A DNA stretch of 50,830 nucleotides from Nonomuraea zeae (GCF_005889725.1 NZ_VCKX01000057.1:1-50830), one strand, 5' to 3'. Counted from the stretch's first letter, positions 32,888-41,140 are shown. Made by a program: numbers and translations. The notes: generated by a model from the letters alone, not told the origin.

Positions 32888-33767
32888 GTTCGAGTGCCAC
32901 CTGCCGGCGCACCTCCGGCACCACCCGCTCGGCGAACAACGTGAGCTGCGCCTGCTGCTCCCCCTCCGGCCAGAACACGAACCCGTCGATCCCGTAGCCC
33001 AGCGCGAGATCGGCCAGCTCCTCCACCCACTGCTCCACCGGCCCGTTCAGGAAGCCGCCCGACGAGCCGCCGGTGATGGTCCCGTTGACGTTGTAGACGC
33101 GGCGCAGCTCGCCGGGCTCCCTGCCCGCCTCCCGCGCCGCGTCGTCGAGGCGCGCGCTCAGCTCGGGCAGCACCTCGGGGGTCGCCCATGAGGACGACGG
33201 CAGCCACCCGTCCGCCACCCGCCCGGCCAGCGCGAGCGCCTTGGGCCCGCGCACGCCGAGCCAGATCCCGATCGGATGCGCGGGCGCCGGACCGGCCTGC
33301 GCGCCTTTGAGCCGGTAGTGCTCGCCGTCGAAACGCTGGTTGCGCTCGCCGCTCCAGATGGCCCGGATCACGGTGATCGCCTCTTCGAGCGCGCCGAGTG
33401 CCTCCTTGGGGGCGCGGCGCGGGCCGCCGTACGCCTCGATGGCGTCCCAGAACGCGCCCGCGCCCAGCCCGAGCTCCACCCGGCCGCCGCTGAGCAGGTC
33501 GAGGCTGGCGGCGGACTTGGCCAGCACGGCCGGCTGCCTGAGCGGCAGGCTCGCCACGTCGGGGAAGACCCGGATCCGCTCGGTCCGCGCCGCGATCACG
33601 CTGAGCAGCGTCCAGGTGTCGACGTATCTGCGCTGGTAGGGATGGTCCTGTACGCCGATCAGGTCGAGCCCGAGCGCGTCGGCCCGCCGCGCCAGCTCCA
33701 CCAGCGGCGCCTCCGCCTCCGGCACCAGGAAATAGCCGAACTCCAGCGGCCGCCCGTAGTCACTCAT
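32877..33767 (-). CDS. LLM class flavin-dependent oxidoreductase
   Basis: The 296-residue protein is a luciferase-like (F420 or FMN) monooxygenase. MSDYGRPLEFGYFLVPEAEAP opens the TIM barrel, ADALGLDLIGVQDHPYQRRYVDTWTLLSVIAARTERI is the conserved first part, and GRVELGLGAG and GPKALALAGRVADGW are later motifs. In this order many use F420H2; the substrate is unknown. ATG 33767 overlaps the stop of the upstream kinase-like gene (ATGAGTGA) and has GAGGA 5 bases before it; an ATG at 33776 is possible. The two genes are translationally coupled. Confidence 0.9.
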   Translation of the reverse strand: MSDYGRPLEFGYFLVPEAEAPLVELARRADALGLDLIGVQDHPYQRRYVDTWTLLSVIAARTERIRVFPDVASLPLRQPAVLAKSAASLDLLSGGRVELGLGAGAFWDAIEAYGGPRRAPKEALGALEEAITVIRAIWSGERNQRFDGEHYRLKGAQAGPAPAHPIGIWLGVRGPKALALAGRVADGWLPSSSWATPEVLPELSARLDDAAREAGREPGELRRVYNVNGTITGGSSGGFLNGPVEQWVEELADLALGYGIDGFVFWPEGEQQAQLTLFAERVVPEVRRQVALERGA

Positions 33768-34407
33768 GATCCTCATCTTGCACCAGCACCGCCAGGCGAT
33801 CCGGATGATCGGCCCTGACCACGACGTCCGCCGCCCGCTGGGGCCGTACCTCCCGCTCGTACCGCTCGTACGCGGGCAGCCGCCACCGCTCATCCGCCGG
33901 CGTGCCGCGCGCCAGCGCGCCGGGGGACAGCCACACGTGCGCGCTGAGCTCGAACGCCAGCCCCCGCCCCAGCAGCAGCGTCCCGTCGACCACCACCACG
34001 CCGCCCGCAGGCAGCTCCTGGTACGGCAGCCGGTATGCCCGATCGACCCGGCTGTCCCAGAGCGCCCGCAGCACCTGCCCCGACCCGCCCGGATCCAGCG
34101 GTTCGAGCACCTCCCTGCGCAGGGCCTTGGCGTCGAGCCAGTCCTCGTAGAAGGCGTCGGGGTCGGTCCTGCCGTGCTCCAGCCGCAGGGAGGCGGGCCG
34201 CAGGAAGTCGCCGGCGGACACGCGCAGCACGGGCCGGCCGCGCAGCCGCAGCGGGGCGACCAACTCGTCGGCGAGCCGGCCGGGGCGCGCGGCGGGCGCG
34301 CCGTCCACGGCCACCCGCACCCACTCCCGCGGGGGCCGGGCGGCGATCAGCTCGGCCAGCTCCTCGACGAGCACGTCACGGGAGATCGCTCGCGCACGCA
34401 TCATCAT
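33760..34407 (-). CDS. Uridine kinase-like protein with degenerate P-loop
   Basis: The protein of about 215 residues resembles actinomycete uridine/nucleoside kinase-like proteins: VRVAVDGAPAARPGRLADELVAPLR near residue 28, SAGDFLRPASLRLEHGRTDPDAFYEDWLDAKALRREVLEPL, and VVVVDGTLLLGRGL. In true kinases the first segment is GxxGAGKT/S; here it reads GAPAARPG, with no GK[ST]. Such forms recur in Streptomyces relatives, so this is not a simple recent mutation, but kinase activity is doubtful. The first of three tandem ATG codons (34407) is taken; a GTG at 34428 adds seven residues. It overlaps the LLM start. Confidence 0.8.
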   Translation of the reverse strand: MMMRARAISRDVLVEELAELIAARPPREWVRVAVDGAPAARPGRLADELVAPLRLRGRPVLRVSAGDFLRPASLRLEHGRTDPDAFYEDWLDAKALRREVLEPLDPGGSGQVLRALWDSRVDRAYRLPYQELPAGGVVVVDGTLLLGRGLAFELSAHVWLSPGALARGTPADERWRLPAYERYEREVRPQRAADVVVRADHPDRLAVLVQDEDHE

Positions 34408-34467
34408 CGCCAGCTTACGAGCCCGCACGCGACGCGGCGGTGCGGGTGACCCCGGCAGGACGGTGGC

Positions 34468-35046
34468 TCAGCCGAGCTCCGCCACGAAACGGGACATGGC
34501 CGCCGTCACATCCTTGAGTATCTGGACCGAGCCGACCGGGTCGCCATGGATCTCGAGGCCGTGGTTGGCATCGGGGATCTCGACGTACCGGTGATCCATG
34601 GTCCGCACGGCCGCACCGTCCCACGACTGGTCACCCGTGCCCCCGACCAGGAGCGTGGGCGCCGTGCTGCGACGCACGGACTCCAGGACGCCGCCCATGG
34701 TGATCAGCGGGGTCAGCCAGATCGCCGGCAGCCCGCGATCCGCGGCCTCGGCCGCGGCGAACGTGCCGAGCGACTTGCCGACCAGGAGCAGCCGGTCGGC
34801 CTTCTCGGCGTCGAGCGCCTGCCGCGCCTGGTCGATGACCCACTTCTCCCGGTGCTCGACCGTCGGGCCAGTGGGGGCGTCCCACCAGATCTCCTGGACG
34901 GACCAGCCGTGCTGCACGAGCACCGCGCGGGCGAAGTGGAGGAGGGGACGGGCAGCCGTGTAAGCCTGGCCGGGCAGCAGCACCGCCACGCGGCCCGGAT
35001 CGCCCTCGTGCCGGGTGGGAAGCGGGGAGATCTTCTCGGAGGCCAT
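34468..35046 (-). CDS. Alpha/beta hydrolase
   Basis: The 192-residue protein is a small alpha/beta hydrolase: the nucleophile elbow LLLVGKSLGTFAA (Ser in GKSLG), the acid in GGTGDQSWDG and the histidine in IPDANHGLEI. It lacks a large lid domain. The substrate is unknown. ATG 35046 has no Shine-Dalgarno but TACACT lies 8 bases before it, so the transcript may be leaderless. A long in-frame extension to 35130 is not supported. The kinase-like gene follows after about 60 bp on the same strand. Confidence 0.85.
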   Translation of the reverse strand: MASEKISPLPTRHEGDPGRVAVLLPGQAYTAARPLLHFARAVLVQHGWSVQEIWWDAPTGPTVEHREKWVIDQARQALDAEKADRLLLVGKSLGTFAAAEAADRGLPAIWLTPLITMGGVLESVRRSTAPTLLVGGTGDQSWDGAAVRTMDHRYVEIPDANHGLEIHGDPVGSVQILKDVTAAMSRFVAELG

Positions 35047-35169
35047 AGGGCGCAGTGTAAGTCGCCGCCACGCGAGATCACCAAGCCATTTACCGCCCGC
35101 CAGGGAGCCGTGGTGACGGGCCCTTGCCACGGAGATCGGGAAGAAGCTGCGGAAGATCCGAAGATCGTG

Positions 35170-35205
35170 AAAGGCCAGGCCCCGAACCCCGGTGACCTGG
35201 CCTTT
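35170..35205. terminator. Terminator after tRNA-Gly
   Basis: AAAGGCCAGG (35170-35179) and CCTGGCCTTT (35196-35205) form a 10-bp perfect stem just past the tRNA-Gly 3' end on the minus strand. Confidence 0.88.
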
Positions 35206-35212
35206 CGTCCTC

Positions 35213-35286
35213 TGGAGCGGACGACGGGAATCGAACCCGCGTAGCTAGTTTGGAAGACTAGGGCTCTACCATTGAGCTACGTCCGC
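35213..35286 (-). tRNA. tRNA-Gly (TCC)
   Basis: The acceptor arms GCGGACG and CGTCCGC close a complete cloverleaf; the anticodon loop is CTTCCAA between CTAGT/ACTAG stems, giving anticodon TCC. The T-arm GGGTTCGATTCCC is canonical, and CCA is encoded at the 3' end (35215-35213). Confidence 0.97.
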
Positions 35287-35375
35287 GCGAACCGGTCGAA
35301 CTCTGGTCTAGACTTCATCCGGTCGTCAGGGCGTAAGCGTACCGGAGTCCCGGAGCGTATGCGCACTCGGCGAGA

Positions 35376-35449
35376 CGGGGCGTGGCGCAGCTTGGCAGCG
35401 CGCTTGCTTTGGGAGCAAGAAGTCGCAGGTTCAAATCCTGTCGCCCCGA
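35376..35449 (+). tRNA. tRNA-Pro (TGG)
   Basis: CGGGGCG and CGCCCCG close the acceptor; the anticodon stem-loop CTTGC-TTTGGGA-GCAAG gives TGG. The T-arm CAGGTTCAAATCCTG is canonical. CCA is not encoded. A terminator hairpin follows. This tRNA 3' end is a position where integrative elements may insert; no direct copy of the end is found within the next few kilobases. Confidence 0.97.
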
Positions 35450-35465
35450 CAGGTAGGTGCAGGTC

Positions 35466-35503
35466 GAGGCCCTGTTTCACTTCGGTGAGACGGGGCCTTT
35501 CTG
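35466..35503 (+). terminator. Terminator after tRNA-Pro
   Basis: AGGCCCTGTTTCAC (35467-35480) and GTGAGACGGGGCCTTT (35485-35500) form a nearly perfect stem with a TTCG loop and end in CCTTTCT. Confidence 0.85.
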
Positions 35504-35625
35504 CTGCCCGTCTCGCAACCGTCTCACGATCACCACCGTCCGCATGCCGCGTTCCGCGCCACCATGCCGGTACGGGAGGTGGCGCCGGCCCGTGAGGTCG
35601 GTCGCGGACGCCGCGGTCGGGCGCC

Positions 35626-37188
35626 GTGCCCGCCGTACGGTCGGTCGATCTCGACGTCCGGCCGGGGGAGATCGTCGCGCTGGTCGGCGAGTCCGGCTCG
35701 GGCAAGAGCACGCTCGCCCACGCGATCGTCGGGCTCCTGCCCGCCAGAGGGCGGATCGAGGCCGGCCGCATCGGGTTCGGCCCCCACGACCTGGGCGCGC
35801 TGTCGGAGCGGGAGTTGCGCGCCGTACGGGGCGTCCAGATCGGGCTCATTCCTCAGGACCCGGCCGTCTCCCTCAATCCGGTCAAACGCGTCGGCGAGCA
35901 GGTGGCCGAAGTGCTGCGGATCCACGGCCTGGCCACCCGCCGCTCCGCCAGGAGCGAGGCGATCGAGCTGCTGCGCCGGGCCGGCCTGTCCGAGCCCGCG
36001 GTCCGGGCGCGGCAGTACCCGCACGAGCTGTCCGGTGGCATGCGGCAGCGCGCGCTCATCGCCATCGCGGTCGCCGCCCGACCCAAGCTGATCATCGCCG
36101 ACGAGCCGACCAGCGCCTTGGACGTCACCGTGCAGCGGGTGATCCTGGACGACATCCAGCGGCTCACGCAGGAGACCGGCGCGGCCGTCCTCCTGGTCAC
36201 CCACGACCTTGGAGTCGCCGCCGACCGGGCCCACCGCCTGGCCGTGATGCACGAAGGCCGCATCGTGGAGAGCGGCCCGGTGCACGACGTGCTACGCCGT
36301 CCCCGCGACCGCTACACCCGCCGGTTGCTGCATGCCCTGCCGGCCCAGGCCGTCACCCGCCCCCGCGCCGTCGCGCGGCCGGACGCCGGCGCCCCACCGC
36401 TCGTCTCGGCGGAGCACCTGGTCAAGGAGTACCCGCTGCCGCACGTGAGCGGGGCGGCGCGAACGGTACGCGCGGTAGGCGACGTCAGCATCACCATCGG
36501 CCGCGGCGAGACCTTGGCGCTGGTCGGCGAGTCGGGATCGGGCAAGACCACCACCGCCAGGCTGATCTTGCGCCTCCTGGAGCCGACCGCCGGTCGGATC
36601 GTCTTCGACGGCGAGGACGTCACCTCCCACTCAGGAGCCCGGGTGCGAGCGCTGCGCCGCCGCGCGCAGCTGGTGTACCAGAACCCGTATGCCTCGCTCG
36701 ATCCGCGCTTCTCGATCGAGGAAGTGATCATCGAGCCGCTGCGCGCGTTCGGCGTCGGCGACCGGACCTCCCGCACCGCGCGCGCCCGGGAGCTGCTCGA
36801 CCGGGTCGCGTTGCCCGGATCGGTGCTGCGCCGCAGCCCCGCCGAGCTCTCCGGCGGCCAGCGGCAGCGCGTCGCGATCGCCCGCGCGCTGGCGCTCTCT
36901 CCCGAACTCGTCGTCTGCGACGAGCCCGTCTCCGCCCTGGACGTGTCGGTACGCACGCAGGTGCTGGACCTGCTGGGCGAGCTGCAGGACGACACGGGCG
37001 TCGCCTACCTGCTGATCACTTACGACCTGGCCGTCGTCCGCCGGATCGCCCATCGGGTCGCGGTCATGCGGGCGGGCCGCATCGTCGAGACCGGCGCTAC
37101 CGACGCCGTCTTCAACCACCCCGACCACGGCTACACCCAGGAACTGCTCGCCGCCGTCCCGGGCGGCGGGCTGGAAAGGACCTCATGA
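35626..37188 (+). CDS. Fused dual ABC transporter ATPase (DppD-DppF type), shortened and altered
   Basis: The 520-residue protein fuses two peptide-transporter ATPases. Domain 1 has Walker A GESGSGKST (21-29), signature LSGGMRQR, Walker B LIIADEPTSALD and H-loop His193. Domain 2 has Walker A GESGSGKTT (301-309), LSGGQRQR, LVVCDEPVSALD, but its H-loop is ITYDLAVV: Tyr466 replaces the His. GTG 35626 gives PAVRSVDLDVRPGE, about 20 residues short of the usual N-terminus, and a stop lies 33 bases upstream in frame. No permease or binding-protein gene is near; the operon probably lost them. The SnoaL-like gene overlaps its stop (ATGA). Confidence 0.9.
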   Translation: MPAVRSVDLDVRPGEIVALVGESGSGKSTLAHAIVGLLPARGRIEAGRIGFGPHDLGALSERELRAVRGVQIGLIPQDPAVSLNPVKRVGEQVAEVLRIHGLATRRSARSEAIELLRRAGLSEPAVRARQYPHELSGGMRQRALIAIAVAARPKLIIADEPTSALDVTVQRVILDDIQRLTQETGAAVLLVTHDLGVAADRAHRLAVMHEGRIVESGPVHDVLRRPRDRYTRRLLHALPAQAVTRPRAVARPDAGAPPLVSAEHLVKEYPLPHVSGAARTVRAVGDVSITIGRGETLALVGESGSGKTTTARLILRLLEPTAGRIVFDGEDVTSHSGARVRALRRRAQLVYQNPYASLDPRFSIEEVIIEPLRAFGVGDRTSRTARARELLDRVALPGSVLRRSPAELSGGQRQRVAIARALALSPELVVCDEPVSALDVSVRTQVLDLLGELQDDTGVAYLLITYDLAVVRRIAHRVAVMRAGRIVETGATDAVFNHPDHGYTQELLAAVPGGGLERTS

Positions 37189-37694
37189 TGTCGTCATCGA
37201 ACGAGACGCTGCTCGCCACCATCGAGGCGGAGCGGGAGATATACCGGACCTTCCTGCGGTTCTTCCGCCTGGTGGACACTCGTCAGTTCGAGCGGCTGGG
37301 GGAGGAGTGCTTCACGCCGGACGCCGTCATCGAATACCACCTCCCCGCGCCGCACCGGTTCAACGGGCGCGCTGAGTTCACGGCCTACATGCTGGACGGG
37401 CCCAGGCGGCGGCAGCAGATGGTGGCTCACGTGCTCGGGCAGATCGCCATCGAATGGGAGGCGGGCCGGCCGTCCGTGTCCGCGTACGCGACGGTCTGGC
37501 ACTGGTACCAGGCCAACGCGTCCCAAGGTGACCTCCGCCCGGCGGACTGGACGACGATCGGCCTGGTGGAGGACGACTTCGAACAGTTCGAGGGCAGGTG
37601 GCTGATCGCCCGGCGCACGGTGTCACCGATCACCGGGCTGGTCGCCGCCGGCTCGCCGCCGTTGCCGACGGCGGCGAGGCCGGCCGCGGAATGA
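37185..37694 (+). CDS. SnoaL-like/NTF2-fold protein
   Basis: The 169-residue protein has the NTF2-like (SnoaL) fold: ETLLATIEAEREIYRTFLRFFRLVDTRQFERLGEECFTPDAVIEYH at the start and WTTIGLVEDDFEQFEGRWLIARRTVSPI at the end, typical of SnoaL_4 polyketide-cyclase-like or dehydratase-type proteins of unknown substrate. ATG 37185 overlaps the ABC stop as ATGA and follows AAGGA by 5 bases, so it is translationally coupled to the ATPase. That link to a transporter is unusual and may be a chance of the local rearrangement. Confidence 0.85.
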   Translation: MMSSSNETLLATIEAEREIYRTFLRFFRLVDTRQFERLGEECFTPDAVIEYHLPAPHRFNGRAEFTAYMLDGPRRRQQMVAHVLGQIAIEWEAGRPSVSAYATVWHWYQANASQGDLRPADWTTIGLVEDDFEQFEGRWLIARRTVSPITGLVAAGSPPLPTAARPAAE

Positions 37695-37885
37695 GTGCCT
37701 CGGCCAGCCCGCCGTGGCGCCGAGGTGTGCCTCGATGCCGACCAGAAGGTTTCTTCCGATCTGGGAGGGACCTGCTGCGGCGGGAGTGCACGTAGGTACA
37801 CCCCTGCCCGGCACCTGAGGCGATTCTCCCCGCCGATCTTCGCGCCTAACGTCGGAGACATGCAGCTAAAGGGAGGTACGAGATC

Positions 37886-38308
37886 GTGACCAGGACCGCA
37901 CCGCACTCACCCGACCGGACGGCGACCACCGGGGGGCGCGTGCTCAACGTCGCCCTGTGGGTTCTCCAGGTCGCGGTGGCCGGGTTCTTCCTGATGTCGG
38001 CCATGGGCAAGTTCACCAACGCCGAGCCGGCGGCCTCGACGTTCGAGGCGATCGGGCTCGGCGACTGGTTCCGCCACCTGGTGGCGGTGCTGGAGGTGGC
38101 GGGGGCGGCGGCGCTGTTCGTGCCGCGGCTGGCGGGAACGGCGGCGCTGGCGTTCGTCGGCCTGATGTGCGGCGCGACGCTGACCGAGGCGTTCGTCTCG
38201 GGCGGTGGCGTGTTCCTGCCGCTGCTCCTGCTCGTACTGTCCGCCGTGATCGCATGGGGGCGGCGGGCGAGCATCGCGGCGCTGTGGGCCAGACTCACCG
38301 GTAGGTGA
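37886..38308 (+). CDS. DoxX family membrane protein
   Basis: The 140-residue protein has four hydrophobic segments (VALWVLQVAVAGFFLMSAMGKF; LVAVLEVAGAAALFV; LAGTAALAFVGLMCGATL; VFLPLLLLVLSAVIAWG) and the DoxX-type pattern of small four-helix membrane proteins. Its members appear in oxidative stress and electron transfer settings, mostly uncharacterised. GTG 37886 follows GGGAGG by about 10 bases. The gap from 37695 to 37885 (191 bp) shows no gene I can support. Confidence 0.85.
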   Translation: MTRTAPHSPDRTATTGGRVLNVALWVLQVAVAGFFLMSAMGKFTNAEPAASTFEAIGLGDWFRHLVAVLEVAGAAALFVPRLAGTAALAFVGLMCGATLTEAFVSGGGVFLPLLLLVLSAVIAWGRRASIAALWARLTGR

Positions 38309-38335
38309 CAGCGCCCGGCCCACCGATAGGTGACA
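38298..38335. repeat. 15-bp direct repeat
   Basis: ACCGGTAGGTGACAG (38298-38312) and ACCGATAGGTGACAG (38321-38335) differ at one base and are 23 bp apart. The left copy includes the DoxX stop; the right copy lies 13 bp before the next gene's start. Confidence 0.85.
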
Positions 38336-38348
38336 GGGCGGGGCGGTC

Positions 38349-39143
38349 ATGCTGGAGGGCGTGGAGCTCTTCGCGGACGATCCGATGTCGTGCCCGCTCA
38401 CCTACCCCGGCCGCATCCCGGCCGGGTCCGGAGTCCTGCTCGACGACGCCTACGTGCCCCTGCGCGCCGCCGGAGGCCCGCCGGGGGAGTGGCGGGCCGG
38501 GGAGGAGACGCTGGGAGCCCTCCTGGCCCGCCTGGAGTGCCACCCGCCGGCCGCGCGCCATCTCGTCGTCGCCGTGGGGTCCAACGCCGCACCCAGCCAA
38601 TTACGCAGGAAGTTCCTCGACCACGGCGTACGCCCCGTCGTCCCCATGACGCTCGCCGACGCGCCCGGCATCGCGCCCGGCGTCTCCGCTCACGTGAGCA
38701 GATGGGGCTACGTGCCGGCCGCGCCGCTCGAGACCCCGGGCGAGACCTCCACGCTGTACGCGCTGTGGCTCGACGAGCGCCAGCTCGCGGCACTCGACCT
38801 CACCGAGCCCAACTACCGCAGGAAGCCCCTGGAACACCCGGTGATCATCGGGGGAGAGCGGCTCGCACCCGCCTTCGCCTACGAAGGAAGGCACGGCCTC
38901 CTGGCCGACGCGGCGGGCCGCCCCCTGCGACTCGGGCCCCAGCGAGCTCTGATCCAGTCCCTGCTCGACGACTCGCCCGCGTTACGCCACCTGTGCGGCG
39001 ACACCCCGGACGCCTTCGTCGGCAACGTCGGGGACGAGTCCGTCCGCGCGGCGGTCTTCCGCTTCTTCCAAGCCGAACGCCGCGCCGGCCACCGGCCCGA
39101 GCAGTCGCGGCGGGCGGCTAAGGTCGAGCCTCGTGATCGATAG
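38349..39143 (+). CDS. Gamma-glutamylcyclotransferase-like protein, family uncertain
   Basis: The 264-residue protein contains HLVVAVGSNAAPSQLRRKFLDHGVRPVV (about 70-97), which resembles the substrate-binding YGSN segment of the cyclotransferase-like (AIG2/GGCT) superfamily, and TSTLYALWLDERQLAALDLTEPNYRRKPL, like that fold's later strand and helix. This form is common in actinomycetes as a hypothetical protein. Its activity is unknown. ATG 38349 is used; GGGGCGG precedes it. The DinB gene starts within its last codons (overlap of 11 bp), so they are coupled. Confidence 0.65.
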   Translation: MLEGVELFADDPMSCPLTYPGRIPAGSGVLLDDAYVPLRAAGGPPGEWRAGEETLGALLARLECHPPAARHLVVAVGSNAAPSQLRRKFLDHGVRPVVPMTLADAPGIAPGVSAHVSRWGYVPAAPLETPGETSTLYALWLDERQLAALDLTEPNYRRKPLEHPVIIGGERLAPAFAYEGRHGLLADAAGRPLRLGPQRALIQSLLDDSPALRHLCGDTPDAFVGNVGDESVRAAVFRFFQAERRAGHRPEQSRRAAKVEPRDR

Positions 39144-39633
39144 CCGTACCCCACCACCCCTGACCGGCGACGAGCTGACCGTCCTGAACAACTGGCTCGA
39201 ATGGCACCGCGGCACACTCGCCGTCAAGTGCGCCGGTCTGTCGGCGGAGCAACTGCGCCTGCGCTCCGCGCCGCCCTCGAACCTGTCCCTGCTCGGCCTG
39301 GTCAGGCACATGGCCCACGTCGAACGCAGCTGGTTCCGCCGCGTGCTGAACGGCGAGGACCTGCCCAAGCTCTGGGACAAGGACCGCGACAACGACGCCG
39401 ACTTCAAGGAGGTCGACGCCGCCTCCGCCGAGGAGGCCTTCGCGACCTGGGAGGACGAGATCGCCCGCGCCCGCGCCATCTCGGCCGCCAAGCCGCTGGA
39501 CGCCGTCGGCGACCGCAACGGGCAGGACTGCTCCCACCGCTGGATCCTCATCCACATGATCGAGGAGTACGCCCGGCACAACGGTCACGCGGACCTGCTA
39601 CGCGAGCGTATCGACGGCGTGACCGGCGAATAA
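39133..39633 (+). CDS. DinB family protein (DUF664)
   Basis: The 166-residue protein is a DinB-like four-helix bundle: the first metal-ligand His is in GLVRHMAHVERSWFRR and the other two in HMIEEYARHNGHADLLRERIDG. Such proteins are metal-dependent and some are mycothiol-dependent thiol transferases or isomerases in actinomycetes, which would fit a mycothiol-using host. GTG 39133 overlaps the previous gene's end. The 70 bp after it hold C-rich repeats (CCGCCCCCATCACC...) and nothing else. Confidence 0.87.
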   Translation: MIDSRTPPPLTGDELTVLNNWLEWHRGTLAVKCAGLSAEQLRLRSAPPSNLSLLGLVRHMAHVERSWFRRVLNGEDLPKLWDKDRDNDADFKEVDAASAEEAFATWEDEIARARAISAAKPLDAVGDRNGQDCSHRWILIHMIEEYARHNGHADLLRERIDGVTGE

Positions 39634-39703
39634 CGGCCGCCCCCATCACCTGGCCGCCCTCACCACCCGGCCGCCCCCATCACCCGGCCCGTCGTCGGTG
39701 TGA

Positions 39704-40414
39704 TCAGGCGGCCTGACGGAAGACGATCGCGACGCCGAACGCCGCCCGTCCCAGATACCGCTCGTAACGCCGCTCGACGTCGTCCAGCTCGCCGCCGGCC
39801 ACGCACAGCACGCACTCCACCAGCGCGACGGCACCGTTGGGATGGTCACAGGTCTGCGCCGCGGCGTCGGAAGCGGGGGAGTTCGCGGCCAGCCCGACCC
39901 TGCCCTCGGGTACGAGCCCGGGCCCCAGCCCGTCTATCTCCAGAAAGCGGACAGGCTCCATCCGCACCCCGTCAGCCGTCTCCACCGGTCGTTGGGCCGC
40001 CTGCACCCCGCCGTGCCCGACCCCGTTCGCCTCCAGCCGGGCGGCGGCGCGCGCGATGTCCGGCGAGTCGAACATCAGGATGTGCATCCCGCCGCAAGCA
40101 GGACGCCAGGTTCGCGGCGGTCCCGCGGATGGCCTCCTTGAGACGGGGGAGTGCCTCCTCGGACGCGCGCAGCGGGATCAGCCGGGCGTCCGCGGGCACT
40201 CGTCCCGAGCCGGCGACCGTGACCAGCTCGATATGAAGTTGCCGGGGAAGTACGCGTGCGTGTTGCCGACCCCGAACGGCTGGGGCGGCTCCTCCAGCAC
40301 CGGGTACGCGGGCCCCGGCAGGGCGAACCCCAGCCGCCGGTACAGCTCCAGGGCCTGGTCCATGTCGTGTACGAGGTGGCCCACGTGGTGCAGCCCGCTG
40401 ATGTCATGATCCAT
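39704..40414 (-). pseudogene. VOC/glyoxalase-like gene with two compensating frameshifts
   Basis: Three reading frames join into one protein: MDHDISGLHHVGHLVHDMDQAL...NTHAYFPGNF (40414 to about 40236), then IELVTVAGSGRVPADARLIPL...GTAANLAS (to about 40101), then ACGGMHILMFDSPDIARAAARLE... to the stop at 39704. The shifts are +2 near 40231-40234 (an extra AT) and +1 near 40099-40101, so the original frame is restored. The unshifted frame would stop at 40178. Either a damaged gene or sequencing error. The start overlaps the TetR stop by 11 bp. Two glyoxalase-type halves fit a 230-residue protein. Confidence 0.8.
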
Positions 40415-41099
40415 CGGTGCCTCCGTAGGCGGCGTCGCGGAAGTCGCGGGAGAGCTGCTCGAAGACCTCGATCACCCGCGCCGAGGCCGGCCCGCAGTCC
40501 GGCAGCCGCTCGGGCTCGAACGTCCTGCGCAGCGTGTCGGCCAGGTGCCCGGCCTTCTCCTCCAGCCCGAGATCGAGCTCGGCGGGGAGCAGCGGCTCGA
40601 CCCCGAAGAACCCGAACACGATCGTCGGCAACGAGTAGTCCAGGTCCGCGGGCCGCAGATCCGGCCGCAGCAGGCCGTGCCCGGCCAGCACGCCCAGGTA
40701 TTCGCGCGAGGCCAGCAGCTTGGCGCCCTGCAAGGGCTTTCTGGCCGGGCTGGAGAGGAACTTGTCGAGCATCTCCACGTCCCGGGTGAAGAGAGCGCGC
40801 AACACGGGCCGGCTCATCGCCTCGACGAAGAACCTGCGCATGTACCGATGCAGGGCGATCTCGCCGGGGTCGGCCCGCATGGCCGCGACGACCGCGTCGA
40901 TCATCGCGACCGCCTCCCTGGCGCCGACGGCGAAGAACAGCTGCTCGCGCGTGCGCCAGTGCAGGTAGATCGTGCCCTTGCCGACCTCGGCCCGCTTGGC
41001 GATCTCGTCGATCGTCACGCGCCGGTATCCCCAGCGCAGCAGCAGGTCCTTCGCCGCGTCGAGGATCCGATCGGCGCGCCCGCCCTGGTCGGCTCGCAC
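40404..41099 (-). CDS. TetR/AcrR family regulator
   Basis: The 231-residue protein has the TetR helix-turn-helix (VTIDEIAKRAEVGKGTIYLHW) followed by REQLFFAV, and a long helical ligand domain. GTG 41099 is taken because AGAAGGG precedes it by 6 bases and because the operator-like palindrome lies upstream at 41125-41140; the longer frame to 41198 would cover that palindrome. It shares 11 bp with the VOC start downstream and probably regulates that pair. The natural ligand is unknown. Confidence 0.9.
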   Translation of the reverse strand: MRADQGGRADRILDAAKDLLLRWGYRRVTIDEIAKRAEVGKGTIYLHWRTREQLFFAVGAREAVAMIDAVVAAMRADPGEIALHRYMRRFFVEAMSRPVLRALFTRDVEMLDKFLSSPARKPLQGAKLLASREYLGVLAGHGLLRPDLRPADLDYSLPTIVFGFFGVEPLLPAELDLGLEEKAGHLADTLRRTFEPERLPDCGPASARVIEVFEQLSRDFRDAAYGGTDGS

Positions 41100-41124
41100 A
41101 GAGTGCCCTTCTCTCGCCGTATGA

Positions 41125-41140
41125 CTGGTGACCGGTGACC
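41125..41140. promoter_or_regulatory. TetR operator candidate
   Basis: TGGTGACCGGTGACCA is a 16-bp palindrome with 14 matching positions, made of two GGTNACC half sites. It lies 26 bp upstream of GTG 41099. Confidence 0.7.

Noticed and set aside
37695..37885. Possible remnant on the minus strand containing RNLLVGIEAHLGATAGWPRH
   Set aside because: The segment looks protein-like, but no start, family or continuation is visible, and it overlaps the SnoaL gene's end.
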